Assembly (NCBI RefSeq): GCF_036088315.1
Contig: NZ_CP107996.1
Coordinates: forward strand, 496,001-560,000
Length of the DNA: 64,000 nt
Reading direction: 5' to 3'
Source: Streptomyces sp. NBC_00344
GTDB taxonomy: Bacteria; Actinomycetota; Actinomycetes; Streptomycetales; Streptomycetaceae
Below the pieces are notes generated by a model. It searched no databases. It was not told where the DNA came from and saw only the letters and a program-made list of their open reading frames with translations. How positions within the stretch are numbered: position 1 is the first letter of the stretch; each line of letters opens with the position of its first letter. The position numbers were made by a program, and so were the translations under genes. This document shows, piece after piece, positions 9,820 through 18,369 of this stretch.

Positions 9820-11094
9820 TCAGCTGCGGTAGGCGGTGTCGAGGGCCTTGCACATGGCGCCGGCGCTTGTCCCGGGTGTGTAGGCGATGGACGTGGCGCG
9901 GTTGAGCGGCGTCGAGACCGCCGCGGGCACGTAGGAGTCGGGCATGACGACCTCGCTGACGTCGTCGCTGTGCGAGACGCCGACGGAGCGGCCGACCAGG
10001 GGAAGCTGCGACGAGGGGCCCTGGCCGCGCAGGTTCATGACGTATCCGGACCGGTCGATGAACTTCTGGACGATGTCCTTGCGGTACATGAACTTCACGA
10101 ACTTCTCGCTGAGCCCCAGCTTCTTTGTCCCGTTGGGCGTGACCCATATCCCGGTGGAGGTCATGCCGTTGTAGAGCGTGGGCTTGCCGTAGGTGCCGTC
10201 GGCCGGGGAGGGAAAGCCGGTGGCCTCGGTGTGCTCGGCGACGGCCGGGGGGACGGCAGCGATCGTGGAAGAGAGCGCGGGCATCATCGCGGCGCGTTGC
10301 TCGAAGTAGTCCGCGTTCATCTGGTCGGCGCCCAGGCCCTGCGCCCCTTTGACGAACAGTCCGGCGTCACGCAACCTGGCGAAGAGCTCCAGCCCCTTCA
10401 TGGCCTGGGGTTCGGCACAGTAGCCGCCTTCACTGAACACCCGCCGGGCCACCTCGGGCCGGAGATAGCCCTGCATGACCTGCATCAGGAACTTCTGCCC
10501 CGACCAGTCGTTCCCGCCGATGGTCATGGGCGGGATCTTCTTCGCCTTGAGCGCTCGCACCGTGTCCATCAGGTCGTCCATGGTTCGCGGCGGGTGGCTG
10601 ACGCCCGCTTTGCGCAGCAAGTCGGTGTTGACCAGGACCGGCCAGGTGAAGCCCATCCACGGGAAGGCCCGGAGCCGTCCCTTGCCGTCCGTCCACGCCT
10701 TCAGCGCCGCGGGCTGCACCCGGCCGGTCAGGCCCCAGTTCTTGAGGTAGCGGTTGACCGGCGGGGTGGCGCCGAGGCCCGTCCAGGAGAAGGACTTGTC
10801 GTAGAGGTTGACCATCAGCACGTCCGACTCCTTGTCGGCGAGGCGGGACGTCTCGAACGTGTTGAAGATGTCGTCGCCGCTGTACAGGTTCTTTATGTGC
10901 AGCCCAGGGTTCTCCCGCTCGAACTGCTTCACCACCGAGGCGTAGACGTCCGCGCCCTGGGTTCCGGCGGAGAACCGGCTGTGCACGACGAGAGTTCGCG
11001 GATCGTCGGTCTTGGGATCGAGAGGTCCTGCGCAGGAAGCCACCAGGACGGTCGCGGCAGCGGTGGCCACCACGACGGCCAGCCTTCGTTTCAT
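9820..11094 (-). CDS. Extracellular sugar-binding lipoprotein of the first ABC importer
   Basis: Solute-binding protein (family 1, CUT1) that captures an oligosaccharide or sugar acid outside the cell. It has 424 residues, an N-terminal signal MKRRLAVVV and a lipobox LVAS/C with the lipidated Cys at position 21. The lobe segments are those of this family, for example FPWMGFTWPVLVNTDLLRKA. First gene of the operon SBP-permease-permease-LacI, divergent from a glycoside hydrolase and a mannonate-dehydratase-type gene. That context points to a uronic- or aldonic-acid-containing glycoside as substrate; this is inference. Confidence 0.88.
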   Translation of the reverse strand: MKRRLAVVVATAAATVLVASCAGPLDPKTDDPRTLVVHSRFSAGTQGADVYASVVKQFERENPGLHIKNLYSGDDIFNTFETSRLADKESDVLMVNLYDKSFSWTGLGATPPVNRYLKNWGLTGRVQPAALKAWTDGKGRLRAFPWMGFTWPVLVNTDLLRKAGVSHPPRTMDDLMDTVRALKAKKIPPMTIGGNDWSGQKFLMQVMQGYLRPEVARRVFSEGGYCAEPQAMKGLELFARLRDAGLFVKGAQGLGADQMNADYFEQRAAMMPALSSTIAAVPPAVAEHTEATGFPSPADGTYGKPTLYNGMTSTGIWVTPNGTKKLGLSEKFVKFMYRKDIVQKFIDRSGYVMNLRGQGPSSQLPLVGRSVGVSHSDDVSEVVMPDSYVPAAVSTPLNRATSIAYTPGTSAGAMCKALDTAYRS

Positions 11095-11130
11095 CGGCGC
11101 TCCTGTACGTCACCGCCCCACACGGGGCGG

Positions 11131-11145
11131 GAAAACGATTTACTT
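11131..11145. promoter_or_regulatory. Candidate LacI-type operator in the divergent promoter
   Basis: The sequence GAAAACGATTTAC, centred on a CG step, is imperfectly palindromic like LacI-family operators. It lies about 40 bp upstream of the binding-protein gene, in the 162-bp divergent region shared with the GH5-like gene. A second inverted repeat, TGACT (11188-11192) and AGTCA (11205-11209), lies nearer that gene. Which of the two is bound is not known. Confidence 0.35.
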
Positions 11146-11256
11146 CGGATTTCGCCGGACCTTAACAGCCCTTTCATGAGCTGGCAATGACTCGACAGAC
11201 AGCCAGTCAATCGATATACCTGTGGGGAACGATCAATCTCGACCGACAGGACACTT

Positions 11257-13200
11257 ATGCACCGCAACGCAGCCAAACTCGGCCCGTCGGACCGCCCCAT
11301 GACCTGGGTGGGCGTCAACTTCTGGTCCAGGACCGGCGGTCCACTGATGTGGCGCTCCTACGACGGCGCGGTCATCGACGAGGAACTGCGGACCCTGCGT
11401 GACCACGGCATCACCCTCACCAGGAGCTTTCTGTACTGGCCCGACTTCATGCCGGAGCCCGACCGCCTGGACCCCCTGATGCTGGAGCGTTTCGACGACT
11501 TCCTGGAGCGGCACAGGGCACTCGGCATGACGACCGTGCCGACGTTCATCGTGGGACACATGTCGGGCCAGAACTGGGATCCCGCCTGGCGCGAGGGACG
11601 CGACGTGTTCGCCGACGAGTGGTTTGTCGAGCGGCAGGCCTGGTACGTGAGCGAGTGCGCGTCCCGCTGGAAGGACCACGAAGCCGTCGCCGGATGGCTG
11701 TTGTCCAACGAGATCCCCATCTACGCCGACTGGCGCTCGCGCGGGATCGGCACCGTTGACCACCGGCACGTCACCGCATGGGCGCACACCCTGATCGGTG
11801 CCCTGCGGGAGGCCGGCGCGCACCAGCCCGTGTCGGTCGGCGACGGCTCCTGGGGGGTGGAGATGACCGGGGCCGACAACGGCTTCCGGGTACGCGACCT
11901 GGAGCCGCTGATCGACTTCCACGGCCCTCACGTGTACCGCATGGAGAACGATCCGGTACGTCAGAATCTCGGCGCCGCCTTCACCTGCGAACTCCTCGAT
12001 CTGGGCGGCAAGCCGGTCATCATGGAGGAGTTCGGGGTGACGTCCGACTACACATCGGAGGAGCACGCCGCCCACTACTACCGGCAGATCCTGCACAACA
12101 CCCTCCTGGCGGGCGCGACGGGCTGGATCCCGTGGAACAACACCGACTACGACGCGCTGGAGGACCAGGAGCCCTACAGCCACCACCCCTTCGAGATGCA
12201 CTTCGGGCTCACCGACGATCTGGGCAGGCCCAAGGAACAGCTGCGCGAGGTGAAGAGGTTCACGGAGGTCCTCCGGAGCACGGACTTCGACCGGCTGACC
12301 CGCCCCGACTCCGGCATCACCCTGGTCGTCTCCTCGTTCCTGGAGAAGATGTACCCGTTCACCCAGCCCGATGACGCCGCAGCCGTCCTGTCGGTGACCC
12401 GGCAGTCCTACGTGGCCGCCCGGGAGGCCGACCTGCCGGTTGGGGTGGCACGGGAGGCGGACGGGCTGCCTGCCGACAGCTCGCTGTATCTGCTGCCGAG
12501 CACCAAACAGCTCACCGCGCCCGGCTGGCGCACCCTGCGCGAGCAGGCCGCCCGGGGCGCGACGGTCTACGCGTCGTACTTCGTCGGCACGCACGGGACC
12601 CAGCGCGGACCCTGGTGGCCGAAGCTGGACGAGACATTCGGTGTCACCAAGCAGCTGCGTTACGGCCTGACCGACACCATCGAGGATGACCAGCTGCGCA
12701 TGGTCTTCCAGCAGGACTTCGGCACCCTCGCGGCCGGTGACGAAATGGTCTTCCCCGTGGGCGGCACCGAGCACTCCCGCACCTATCTGCCGGTGGTGCC
12801 GAATGGCGCCGAGGTCGTGGCCACCGACGCACTCGGCCGGCCGGCGCTGCTGCGGCACCGGGTCGGATCGGGTCAGATGATCCTCTGCACCTACCCGTTG
12901 GAGCACATGGCCGCCGTCACGGCCGCGGTCAACCCGGAGCCCACCTGGCGCCTCTACGCGGCACTGGCCGCGGAGGCTGGTGTCACACCCGCGGTGACCG
13001 TGGCCGACGGGAGGGTGGTGACCGGCGAGATGGCACACCCCGACGGACACTCCTTCGTCTGGTTCATCAGCCAGCACCCGGACAGCCTGACCGTGCGCCC
13101 CGAGGTCCACGAGGGCAAGCTCACCGACCTGGACGGCGGGGCGCTCGACGAGGTGACACTCGCCCCCTACGGCGTGGTCGTCGCCAGGCGGGAGCCGTGA
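11257..13200 (+). CDS. GH5-like (cellulase-fold) glycoside hydrolase, cytoplasmic
   Basis: Retaining glycoside hydrolase with a (beta/alpha)8 barrel. Acid/base Glu152 lies in LLSNEIPIY and the likely nucleophile Glu258 in VIMEEFG, spaced as in clan GH-A. The barrel covers about residues 15-320. A second domain (about 330-647) resembles the Rossmann/beta parts that follow the barrel in GH-A beta-mannosidase or galactosidase relatives. There is no signal peptide, so it acts on an imported oligosaccharide. It follows AGGACACTT and is divergent from the ABC importer, with the ManD-type gene 84 bp downstream. The exact substrate is unknown; mannosides or uronosides fit the context. Confidence 0.75.
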   Translation: MHRNAAKLGPSDRPMTWVGVNFWSRTGGPLMWRSYDGAVIDEELRTLRDHGITLTRSFLYWPDFMPEPDRLDPLMLERFDDFLERHRALGMTTVPTFIVGHMSGQNWDPAWREGRDVFADEWFVERQAWYVSECASRWKDHEAVAGWLLSNEIPIYADWRSRGIGTVDHRHVTAWAHTLIGALREAGAHQPVSVGDGSWGVEMTGADNGFRVRDLEPLIDFHGPHVYRMENDPVRQNLGAAFTCELLDLGGKPVIMEEFGVTSDYTSEEHAAHYYRQILHNTLLAGATGWIPWNNTDYDALEDQEPYSHHPFEMHFGLTDDLGRPKEQLREVKRFTEVLRSTDFDRLTRPDSGITLVVSSFLEKMYPFTQPDDAAAVLSVTRQSYVAAREADLPVGVAREADGLPADSSLYLLPSTKQLTAPGWRTLREQAARGATVYASYFVGTHGTQRGPWWPKLDETFGVTKQLRYGLTDTIEDDQLRMVFQQDFGTLAAGDEMVFPVGGTEHSRTYLPVVPNGAEVVATDALGRPALLRHRVGSGQMILCTYPLEHMAAVTAAVNPEPTWRLYAALAAEAGVTPAVTVADGRVVTGEMAHPDGHSFVWFISQHPDSLTVRPEVHEGKLTDLDGGALDEVTLAPYGVVVARREP

Positions 13201-13284
13201 GGACGCGCCGCACGCCGGCGTTCCCCACCCGTCCGGCGGGCCCGGCACCCGCCTCCTGACCCCGCACGTCATCGAGGAGCACCC

Positions 13285-14526
13285 ATGAAAATCATCTCAG
13301 CGGAAACCGTCGTCACCAGTCCCGACCGGAATTTCGTCACCCTTCGCATCACCACCGACGACGGGCTGACCGGACTCGGCGATGCCACGCTCAACGGCCG
13401 CGAGCTGGCTGTCGACGCCTATCTGCGCGAACACGTCGCCCCGTTGCTCACGGGCCGCGACGCGAGTGCGATCGAGGACACCTGGCAGTACCTGTACCGG
13501 GGCGCCTACTGGCGGCGCGGGCCGGTCACCATGGCCGCCATCGCAGCTGTCGACACCGCCCTGTGGGACATCAAGGCCAAGGCCGCAGGTATGCCGCTCT
13601 ACCAGTTGCTCGGCGGCGCTTCCCGCACCGGGGCGCTGGCCTACGGGCACGCCTCCGGGCGCGACATCCCCGAACTCCTGGACTCCGTCCGCGCACATCT
13701 GGCGGACGGCTACCGCGCCATTCGCGTGCAGAGCGGTATCCCCGGCCTGGAGTCCGTCTACGGGGTGGCCGCCTCTGCCGCCGGCGGCGGTGAACGGTAC
13801 GACTACGAACCGGCCCGCCGCGGCGGCTCGGGCCACGCCCGTCCTGCCGAGGAAATCTGGGACACCCGGGCCTATTTGCGTCACATGCCCACCGTCTTCG
13901 AGGCGGTGCGCCACGAGTTCGGGCCCGAACTGCCCCTGCTGCACGACGGGCACCACCGGATGACGCCGATCCAGGCAGCCCGGCTGGGCAAGGCTCTGGA
14001 GCCGTACGACCTGTTCTGGCTGGAGGACGCCACTCCGGGTGAGGACCAGGCCGCGCTGCGCCTGGTCCGCGAACACACGACCACTCCCCTGGCCATCGGC
14101 GAGGTGTTCAACTCCGTCCACGACTACACCACGCTGCTGCACGAGCGGCTCATCGACTACGTACGTTCGGCGGTGACCCACACCGGCGGTATCAGCGCGA
14201 TGCGCAAAATCCTCGACCTGGCCGCCGTGTACGGCGTCAAATCCGGGATGCACGGTCCCACCGACATCTCCCCCGTCGGCATGGCCGCGGCGCTCCATCT
14301 CGACCTGGCCGTACACAACTTCGGCATCCAGGAGTACATGCGCCACTCGCCCCGCACCCTGGAGGTCTTCCGGACCTCCTACCGGTTCGGGGACGGCCTG
14401 CTGCACCCCGGTGATCAGCCGGGGCTGGGTGTGGAGCTGGACGAGGGGGCCGCGGCCCGGTTCCCGTACGAGCCGGCGTACCTCCCGGTGAACCGGCTGG
14501 CCGACGGGACCATGCACGACTGGTGA
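13285..14526 (+). CDS. manD: Enolase-superfamily D-mannonate (or D-gluconate) dehydratase
   Basis: Mg2+-dependent sugar-acid dehydratase giving 2-keto-3-deoxy-gluconate, 413 residues. The ManD active-site set is complete: Arg147, Tyr159 in SVYG, metal ligands Asp221 (LLHDGHHR), Glu247 ([10 protein letters not shown]) and Glu273 (AIGEVFNS), and His223. The ending [15 protein letters not shown] is also ManD-like. The loop motif is HGPTDISPV, with Pro where well-studied efficient mannonate dehydratases I remember have Ala (HGATD), so activity on D-gluconate or a weaker mannonate activity is possible. It sits in an operon with the GH5-like hydrolase. Confidence 0.85.
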   Translation: MKIISAETVVTSPDRNFVTLRITTDDGLTGLGDATLNGRELAVDAYLREHVAPLLTGRDASAIEDTWQYLYRGAYWRRGPVTMAAIAAVDTALWDIKAKAAGMPLYQLLGGASRTGALAYGHASGRDIPELLDSVRAHLADGYRAIRVQSGIPGLESVYGVAASAAGGGERYDYEPARRGGSGHARPAEEIWDTRAYLRHMPTVFEAVRHEFGPELPLLHDGHHRMTPIQAARLGKALEPYDLFWLEDATPGEDQAALRLVREHTTTPLAIGEVFNSVHDYTTLLHERLIDYVRSAVTHTGGISAMRKILDLAAVYGVKSGMHGPTDISPVGMAAALHLDLAVHNFGIQEYMRHSPRTLEVFRTSYRFGDGLLHPGDQPGLGVELDEGAAARFPYEPAYLPVNRLADGTMHDW

Positions 14527-14540
14527 GGGCCTGAGCGCGG

Positions 14541-14577
14541 GGGCGGTTCCCCGGAGCGGCGCTCCTGGGGCCCGCCC
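14541..14577 (+). terminator. Hairpin after the ManD gene
   Basis: GGGCGG, CCCC and GGAGC pair with GCTCC, GGGG and CCGCCC further on, with small bulges, 15 bp after the manD stop. No U-tract follows, as is usual in streptomycetes. Confidence 0.55.
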
Positions 14578-14642
14578 GTGCCGTCCTGGGAACGGGCAAC
14601 AAGGCAACTCCGGCCGGACCCGTCCACGGAATCAGTGCTCTG

Positions 14643-15066
14643 TCATGCCTCTTCCCTCTCCTTGAACGAACAGGTCCGGTCCTCTTCGTCGAACCCCATC
14701 GCGGTCACCGTGCCGTCCGACGAGCGCGTGAAGTAGAGCGAGAACAGCTCCGCGTTGTATTTCAGGTCGAGGGAGGGAGGTGGGGCGTCCTTGCCGCCGC
14801 GGTACAGGTACCAGGGACCCTTCCCGTTCCCGGTGAGAGGCCGCTCGTCGTGCCCCCCCTCCGCCGATGGGAACTCGGCGAAGGCGAAATGGCCGTCCGA
14901 TCCGCAGAGCGTTCGGGTCATCCGGCGGACCGCCGACGAAGTTCGCGATCGGATCCGGCATATCCACGAGCGTGTTGACAGCCTTGAGGCTGTTGCCCAC
15001 ACCGTGTCCCACGGCATCCACCGTCTGCACCCAGGTGCCGGCGAAGACCGCCTTGCCCGTGCCCTA
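14643..15066 (-). pseudogene. Broken gene for a small conserved protein of unknown function
   Basis: Two frames carry one protein. One gives AVFAGTWVQTVDAVGHGVGN through MPDPIANFVGGPPDDPNAL. A shift near 14915-14925 continues as CGSDGHFAFAEF and runs to the stop at 14643 (ending DEEDRTCSFKEREEA). A TAG (about 15066) precedes the first part in frame, so the N-terminus, probably a signal or lipoprotein peptide, is also lost. I know of similar small streptomycete proteins but no function. A sequencing error could explain the internal shift but not the upstream stop as well. Confidence 0.5.
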
Positions 15067-15136
15067 GGTCCTGGCAGTGGCCGATGTTGACCCTCGACCA
15101 TGTCGAGGGCGCAGAGTTCCGGGTGTGGAGAACGAG

Positions 15137-16225
15137 ATGCGCAGCATTGGGGAGATGGCCCGGGACGGCGGACTGAGCGTGAGCGCGCTCCGGTTCTACG
15201 ACCGGGCCGGCGTGCTGGTCCCCGCCTGGGTGGACCCGGGCAGCGGCTACCGCTGGTACGAGCCCCCGCAGCTGGAGGAGGCCCGGTTGCTGGCCCGGCT
15301 GCGACGGGCAGGCATGCCTCTGGCCGACATCCGGCTCGTCCTGGCCGGCTGGGCCGGCCAGGACACGGAGCTGGTGCGGGGTCTCCTCGATGCCCATCTG
15401 CGCCGCCTCGCACTGGGGCTGTCCGACGCCCGCGGTGAGTTCTCCACGCTCCGAGCGCTACTCGACCACAGGGAGAACCCCATGACTTCGCCCCGCACCG
15501 CCACGGCCCGGCTGTCCGTCCCCGCCCCGGAGCTGGCCGCCGCGCTTGAGGCGGTCCGTTTCGCGGCCAGTACCGACCGGGAGCTGCCGATGCTCGGTGG
15601 CATCCTGTTCGACATCGAGGGAGATGAACTCCACCTCGTGGCCACCGACCGGTACCGGATGGCCGTCGCGCAGACACGCACAACCAGGCACGGCGGGCCC
15701 CGGACGCAGGTTGTCGTGCCCCTCCCGCTCGCCGACGCGATGCGGGCGCTGCTGACGGGCGATGAGCCTGTCCAGCTGGCGGTGGACGGTGACCGCGTCA
15801 CGCTGGAGAACGGCGATCGGCAGACGGCCGGCCAGAGCCTCGGCCACGAGTTCCCCGACTACCGCCGCCTCGTCCGCCTCCCGGCGGGCCGCCGGGCCCA
15901 CGTCGACACGGCGACCTTCCGGGAGGCGCTGGAAAGCGGTCCGGTCCGCGCGAGCGAGACGCGCAAGCAGGACAGCGAGCCCTGCGACCTCAGTGTGCTC
16001 AGGGTGACGAACGGGACCGTGATCGTGTGCGACGACGGCGGCGACGATGCCGACGACCAGAACAACGTCGCCGTCAACCGCGAGTTCCTGCTGCACGCGC
16101 TCACTGCCGGAGCGCGGGACGAACTGGTCCTGGAGCTGGGCGCTCCCACGGCACCGCTCGCGATTCGCCGCCCCGACGACGAGGGCGCCTTCTCACTCCT
16201 GATGCCGGTCCGCCTGGAGAACTAG
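15137..16225 (+). CDS. MerR-type regulator fused to a DNA sliding-clamp-like domain
   Basis: Residues 1-75 form a MerR helix-turn-helix (MRSIGEMARDGGLSVSALRF, then YRWYEPPQLEEARLLARL); 76-115 look like a coiled dimer helix. Residues about 120-362 resemble the DnaN beta clamp: two repeats, including LPMLGGILFDIEGDELHLVA followed by TDRYRMAVAQ, and a last segment ending SLLMPVRLEN, like the clamp C-terminus that ends in a PMR-type motif. No known ligand pocket is seen. The fusion suggests a transcription factor that uses a clamp fold for dimerisation or for contact with replication/repair proteins. The start is the ATG at 15137; the longer frame lacks a better site. Confidence 0.8.
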   Translation: MRSIGEMARDGGLSVSALRFYDRAGVLVPAWVDPGSGYRWYEPPQLEEARLLARLRRAGMPLADIRLVLAGWAGQDTELVRGLLDAHLRRLALGLSDARGEFSTLRALLDHRENPMTSPRTATARLSVPAPELAAALEAVRFAASTDRELPMLGGILFDIEGDELHLVATDRYRMAVAQTRTTRHGGPRTQVVVPLPLADAMRALLTGDEPVQLAVDGDRVTLENGDRQTAGQSLGHEFPDYRRLVRLPAGRRAHVDTATFREALESGPVRASETRKQDSEPCDLSVLRVTNGTVIVCDDGGDDADDQNNVAVNREFLLHALTAGARDELVLELGAPTAPLAIRRPDDEGAFSLLMPVRLEN

Positions 16226-16285
16226 GCCACAGGCGGGCCGGTTTCGCCCCGTCGGGTGGTTGCCTGTCTCCGCCACGCGTCGGGG

Positions 16286-16615
16286 TCAGGGCACCTCGCG
16301 CCGTACGAGCGCCCTCGCGAAGGGCTCGCCGCTGCGCAGGGCGTACGTCATCCGCTCGCGGACCTCGCTCAGGGTGCGGGGACGGTAACCGGGCCCGCCG
16401 CAGCAGCTCTTGTGGAAGCGGACGCCTGCGTGCAACAGCACGGACAGCGTCCGCCAGGCCGCTGTGTCCCGGCGGCGGGGTGCGGCAAAGGACGAGCCCA
16501 CATGGATCAGCTGCCGCGCGCAGCGGGGGCAGATCCGCTGCCTGTCCCGGTCGTAGGGCTGCTTGTACGAGGCCCGGCAGGGCAGACAGACGTAAGAGGT
16601 CTTCGCGTGGGCCAT
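16286..16615 (-). CDS. Small zinc-ribbon protein of unknown function
   Basis: 109 residues with two CxxC pairs (YVCLPCRASYK and RICPRCARQLIHVG) that would bind one zinc, followed by a conserved FHKSCCGGPGYRPRTL segment. This family is widespread in streptomycetes, and I recall it sometimes being labelled deoxyxylulose-5-phosphate synthase. That label has no support here, since the true enzyme is a 600-residue thiamine-diphosphate protein. It is convergent with the MerR-clamp gene, 60 bp away. Confidence 0.75.
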   Translation of the reverse strand: MAHAKTSYVCLPCRASYKQPYDRDRQRICPRCARQLIHVGSSFAAPRRRDTAAWRTLSVLLHAGVRFHKSCCGGPGYRPRTLSEVRERMTYALRSGEPFARALVRREVP

Positions 16616-16780
16616 GTGGGCAGAGTAGGCGTCCGGTGGGAGGAACTCGAAGGATTATGCCGCCGGTTGTGGTCCGGGCGCGAGGGGGTATCCGCTCGCC
16701 CACGCCCGGGTATCCGGTCGGCGCGCTGCTGGGCGTCGGTTTCGACGCCGGACCCGCCGGGCTCGGGAGCGGCTGACCTC

Positions 16781-17275
16781 TTACGTCTGGCGCGCGTGGC
16801 CGACGACTGCCGCCGGGGCGTGTCCATGGGTGAGGATCTCCGCCCAGACGGTCTTCGTGTACGCGTCCCGGACCGAGCATCCCCAGCGGTCGGCGCACGC
16901 CTGGACGATGAGCAGTCCGCGGCCCGAGGTCTCGTCGTCGACGGGCTGTGGCGTCACGAGCGGTGGCAGGTGCTCGGGGCGGGTGTCCGTCACCTCGACG
17001 CGAATGCCGTGGGTCAGCAGGAGCAGTGTCAGCCGGAAGTCCCGCCCCGGGAGGCTGCCGTGGCGGATGGCGTTCGACGCAAGCTCGGCCGTGACGAGAG
17101 CGACGGTACGGGCAGGGTCGGAGGTGTGCGGGTGGCCTGTCCACTCGGTGCACTGCTGGACGGCGAGCCGCCGGGCGAGGCGGGCGCCGCGTCTCGTACT
17201 GCTGAAGCGCAGGGTGAGCCGGCGGGTGGGGGCGAGCGGCGGCTTCGCTTCGTCAGCGAACTGATGGTCTGTCAC
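16781..17275 (-). CDS. GHKL ATP-binding regulatory protein (anti-sigma-like), WhiJ-locus partner
   Basis: About 164 residues with the single HATPase_c fold of RsbW/SpoIIAB-like proteins: N-box ELASNAIRHG and glycine box TSGRGLLIVQ. There is no transmembrane part and no receiver or histidine phosphotransfer domain. Genes of this type occur beside WhiJ-like helix-turn-helix genes throughout streptomycetes, as here (divergent). The start is uncertain: the GTG at 17275 is chosen because the domain begins soon after it, but no strong ribosome site is seen. Confidence 0.75.
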   Translation of the reverse strand: MTDHQFADEAKPPLAPTRRLTLRFSSTRRGARLARRLAVQQCTEWTGHPHTSDPARTVALVTAELASNAIRHGSLPGRDFRLTLLLLTHGIRVEVTDTRPEHLPPLVTPQPVDDETSGRGLLIVQACADRWGCSVRDAYTKTVWAEILTHGHAPAAVVGHARQT

Positions 17276-17323
17276 GGTGTCAGCGTGGTAGCCCACTTGA
17301 TCCGCTGAACAGGGATGAAGGCC

Positions 17324-17398
17324 GTACGTCGCCCTGGTCGTACGGTACGGGCGACCGGCTGTGGCCCGACCGTACGGGTCCTGTACGAGCGTTGTACG
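17324..17398. repeat. Six GTACG elements in the divergent WhiJ-type promoter
   Basis: GTACG occurs at 17324, 17340, 17345, 17372, 17383 and 17394. The last three are exactly 11 bp apart, about one helical turn, in the 266-bp region between the ATP-binding protein gene and the helix-turn-helix gene. This looks like an operator array for cooperative binding, most simply by the adjacent WhiJ-like regulator. Confidence 0.45.
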
Positions 17399-17541
17399 GG
17401 TTCGGTCCGTGTCCCGGTTCCCGCGATGCGCGTTGGACATGAACCGGTGGCGAGCGCGGACTCGGGCGGGTGCGGCGCGGGATGGAAGGGCGTGGGACTG
17501 TGAAGACGGAACGGGACGTGCGGGACACACGGACGGAGCGC

Positions 17542-18369
17542 ATGGCGAGGACGAAGGACGAAGGGTCCGAGCCGCCGGGGGTGTGGTCGGCGTACGGGGT
17601 GCTGCTCCAGCATCTCCGCAAGCGGGCGGGGTTGAATCAGCAGCAACTCGGGGACGCGATCGGCTACTCGCTGGAGCAGGTGGCCTCGGTCGAGCAGGGG
17701 CGGCGGCCGGCGAAGGCGGCGTTCACGGTGTCGGCGGAGCGGGTGCTGGAGGCAGGTGGGGTTCTGGAGGCGCTCCAGGACGAGGTGGACCGGGCCAAGT
17801 TGCCACGGTTCTTCCGTAACTTCGCGCAGATCGAGGCGGAGGCACTGAGCAGGTTTTCGTACGATCCCCTCCTCATCCCTGGGCTCCTGCAGACAGAGGC
17901 TTACGCACAAGCACTGCTGGAAGCTCACTTCCCACCGTTGGACGATGAGACGATCGAGCAACGTGTCGCAGCTCGCCTGGCGCGGCAGAGCCTGCTCGCT
18001 CCCAAGAGCCCGCCCGTGGTCTTCGTGTTCGTGGTGGAGGAAGACGCACTTCGACGAGTGGTGGGCAACGCCGCGGTGATGCGCGAGCAGATGGAAAGCC
18101 TGCTGACTTGCTCACAGAGGCGAAACGTCGAACTCCAGATCATGCCGACCTCCCGAGGGGCCCACAGCGGACTCAACGGGCCAATGGTGTTGCTGGAGTC
18201 AATGGATCGCGCACGGCAGGTCTACGTCGAGGCACAGGACGTGGTGACCGTCAGGTCGGCTCAGAACGAGGTCAGCGAATTCTGGCTACGGTATGGGATG
18301 CTGCGCACACAGGCTCTCAACACCGAGGAGTCCTCTCGTCTCATCGAGCGCATGGCAGGGGAGCTATGA
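17542..18369 (+). CDS. WhiJ-like helix-turn-helix regulator (XRE + DUF5753)
   Basis: 275 residues. The N-terminal XRE helix-turn-helix (about 13-70) contains LLQHLRKRAGLNQQQLGDAI. The DUF5753 domain follows (about 95-275; YDPLLIPGLLQTEAYAQALL, then ending ESSRLIERMAGEL), which is typical of WhiJ relatives that pair with small DUF397 proteins. The ATG at 17542 follows GGACGGAG; a GTG at 17500 in the same frame is an alternative. The stop overlaps the DUF397 start (ATGA), so the two are translationally coupled. WhiJ and its paralogues influence development and antibiotic production in S. coelicolor; the role of this copy is unknown. Confidence 0.85.
   Translation: MARTKDEGSEPPGVWSAYGVLLQHLRKRAGLNQQQLGDAIGYSLEQVASVEQGRRPAKAAFTVSAERVLEAGGVLEALQDEVDRAKLPRFFRNFAQIEAEALSRFSYDPLLIPGLLQTEAYAQALLEAHFPPLDDETIEQRVAARLARQSLLAPKSPPVVFVFVVEEDALRRVVGNAAVMREQMESLLTCSQRRNVELQIMPTSRGAHSGLNGPMVLLESMDRARQVYVEAQDVVTVRSAQNEVSEFWLRYGMLRTQALNTEESSRLIERMAGEL

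Noticed and set aside
16286..16615. Possible label deoxyxylulose-5-phosphate synthase for the zinc-ribbon protein
   Set aside because: It has 109 residues, two CxxC pairs and no thiamine-diphosphate motif; the enzyme is about six times longer.
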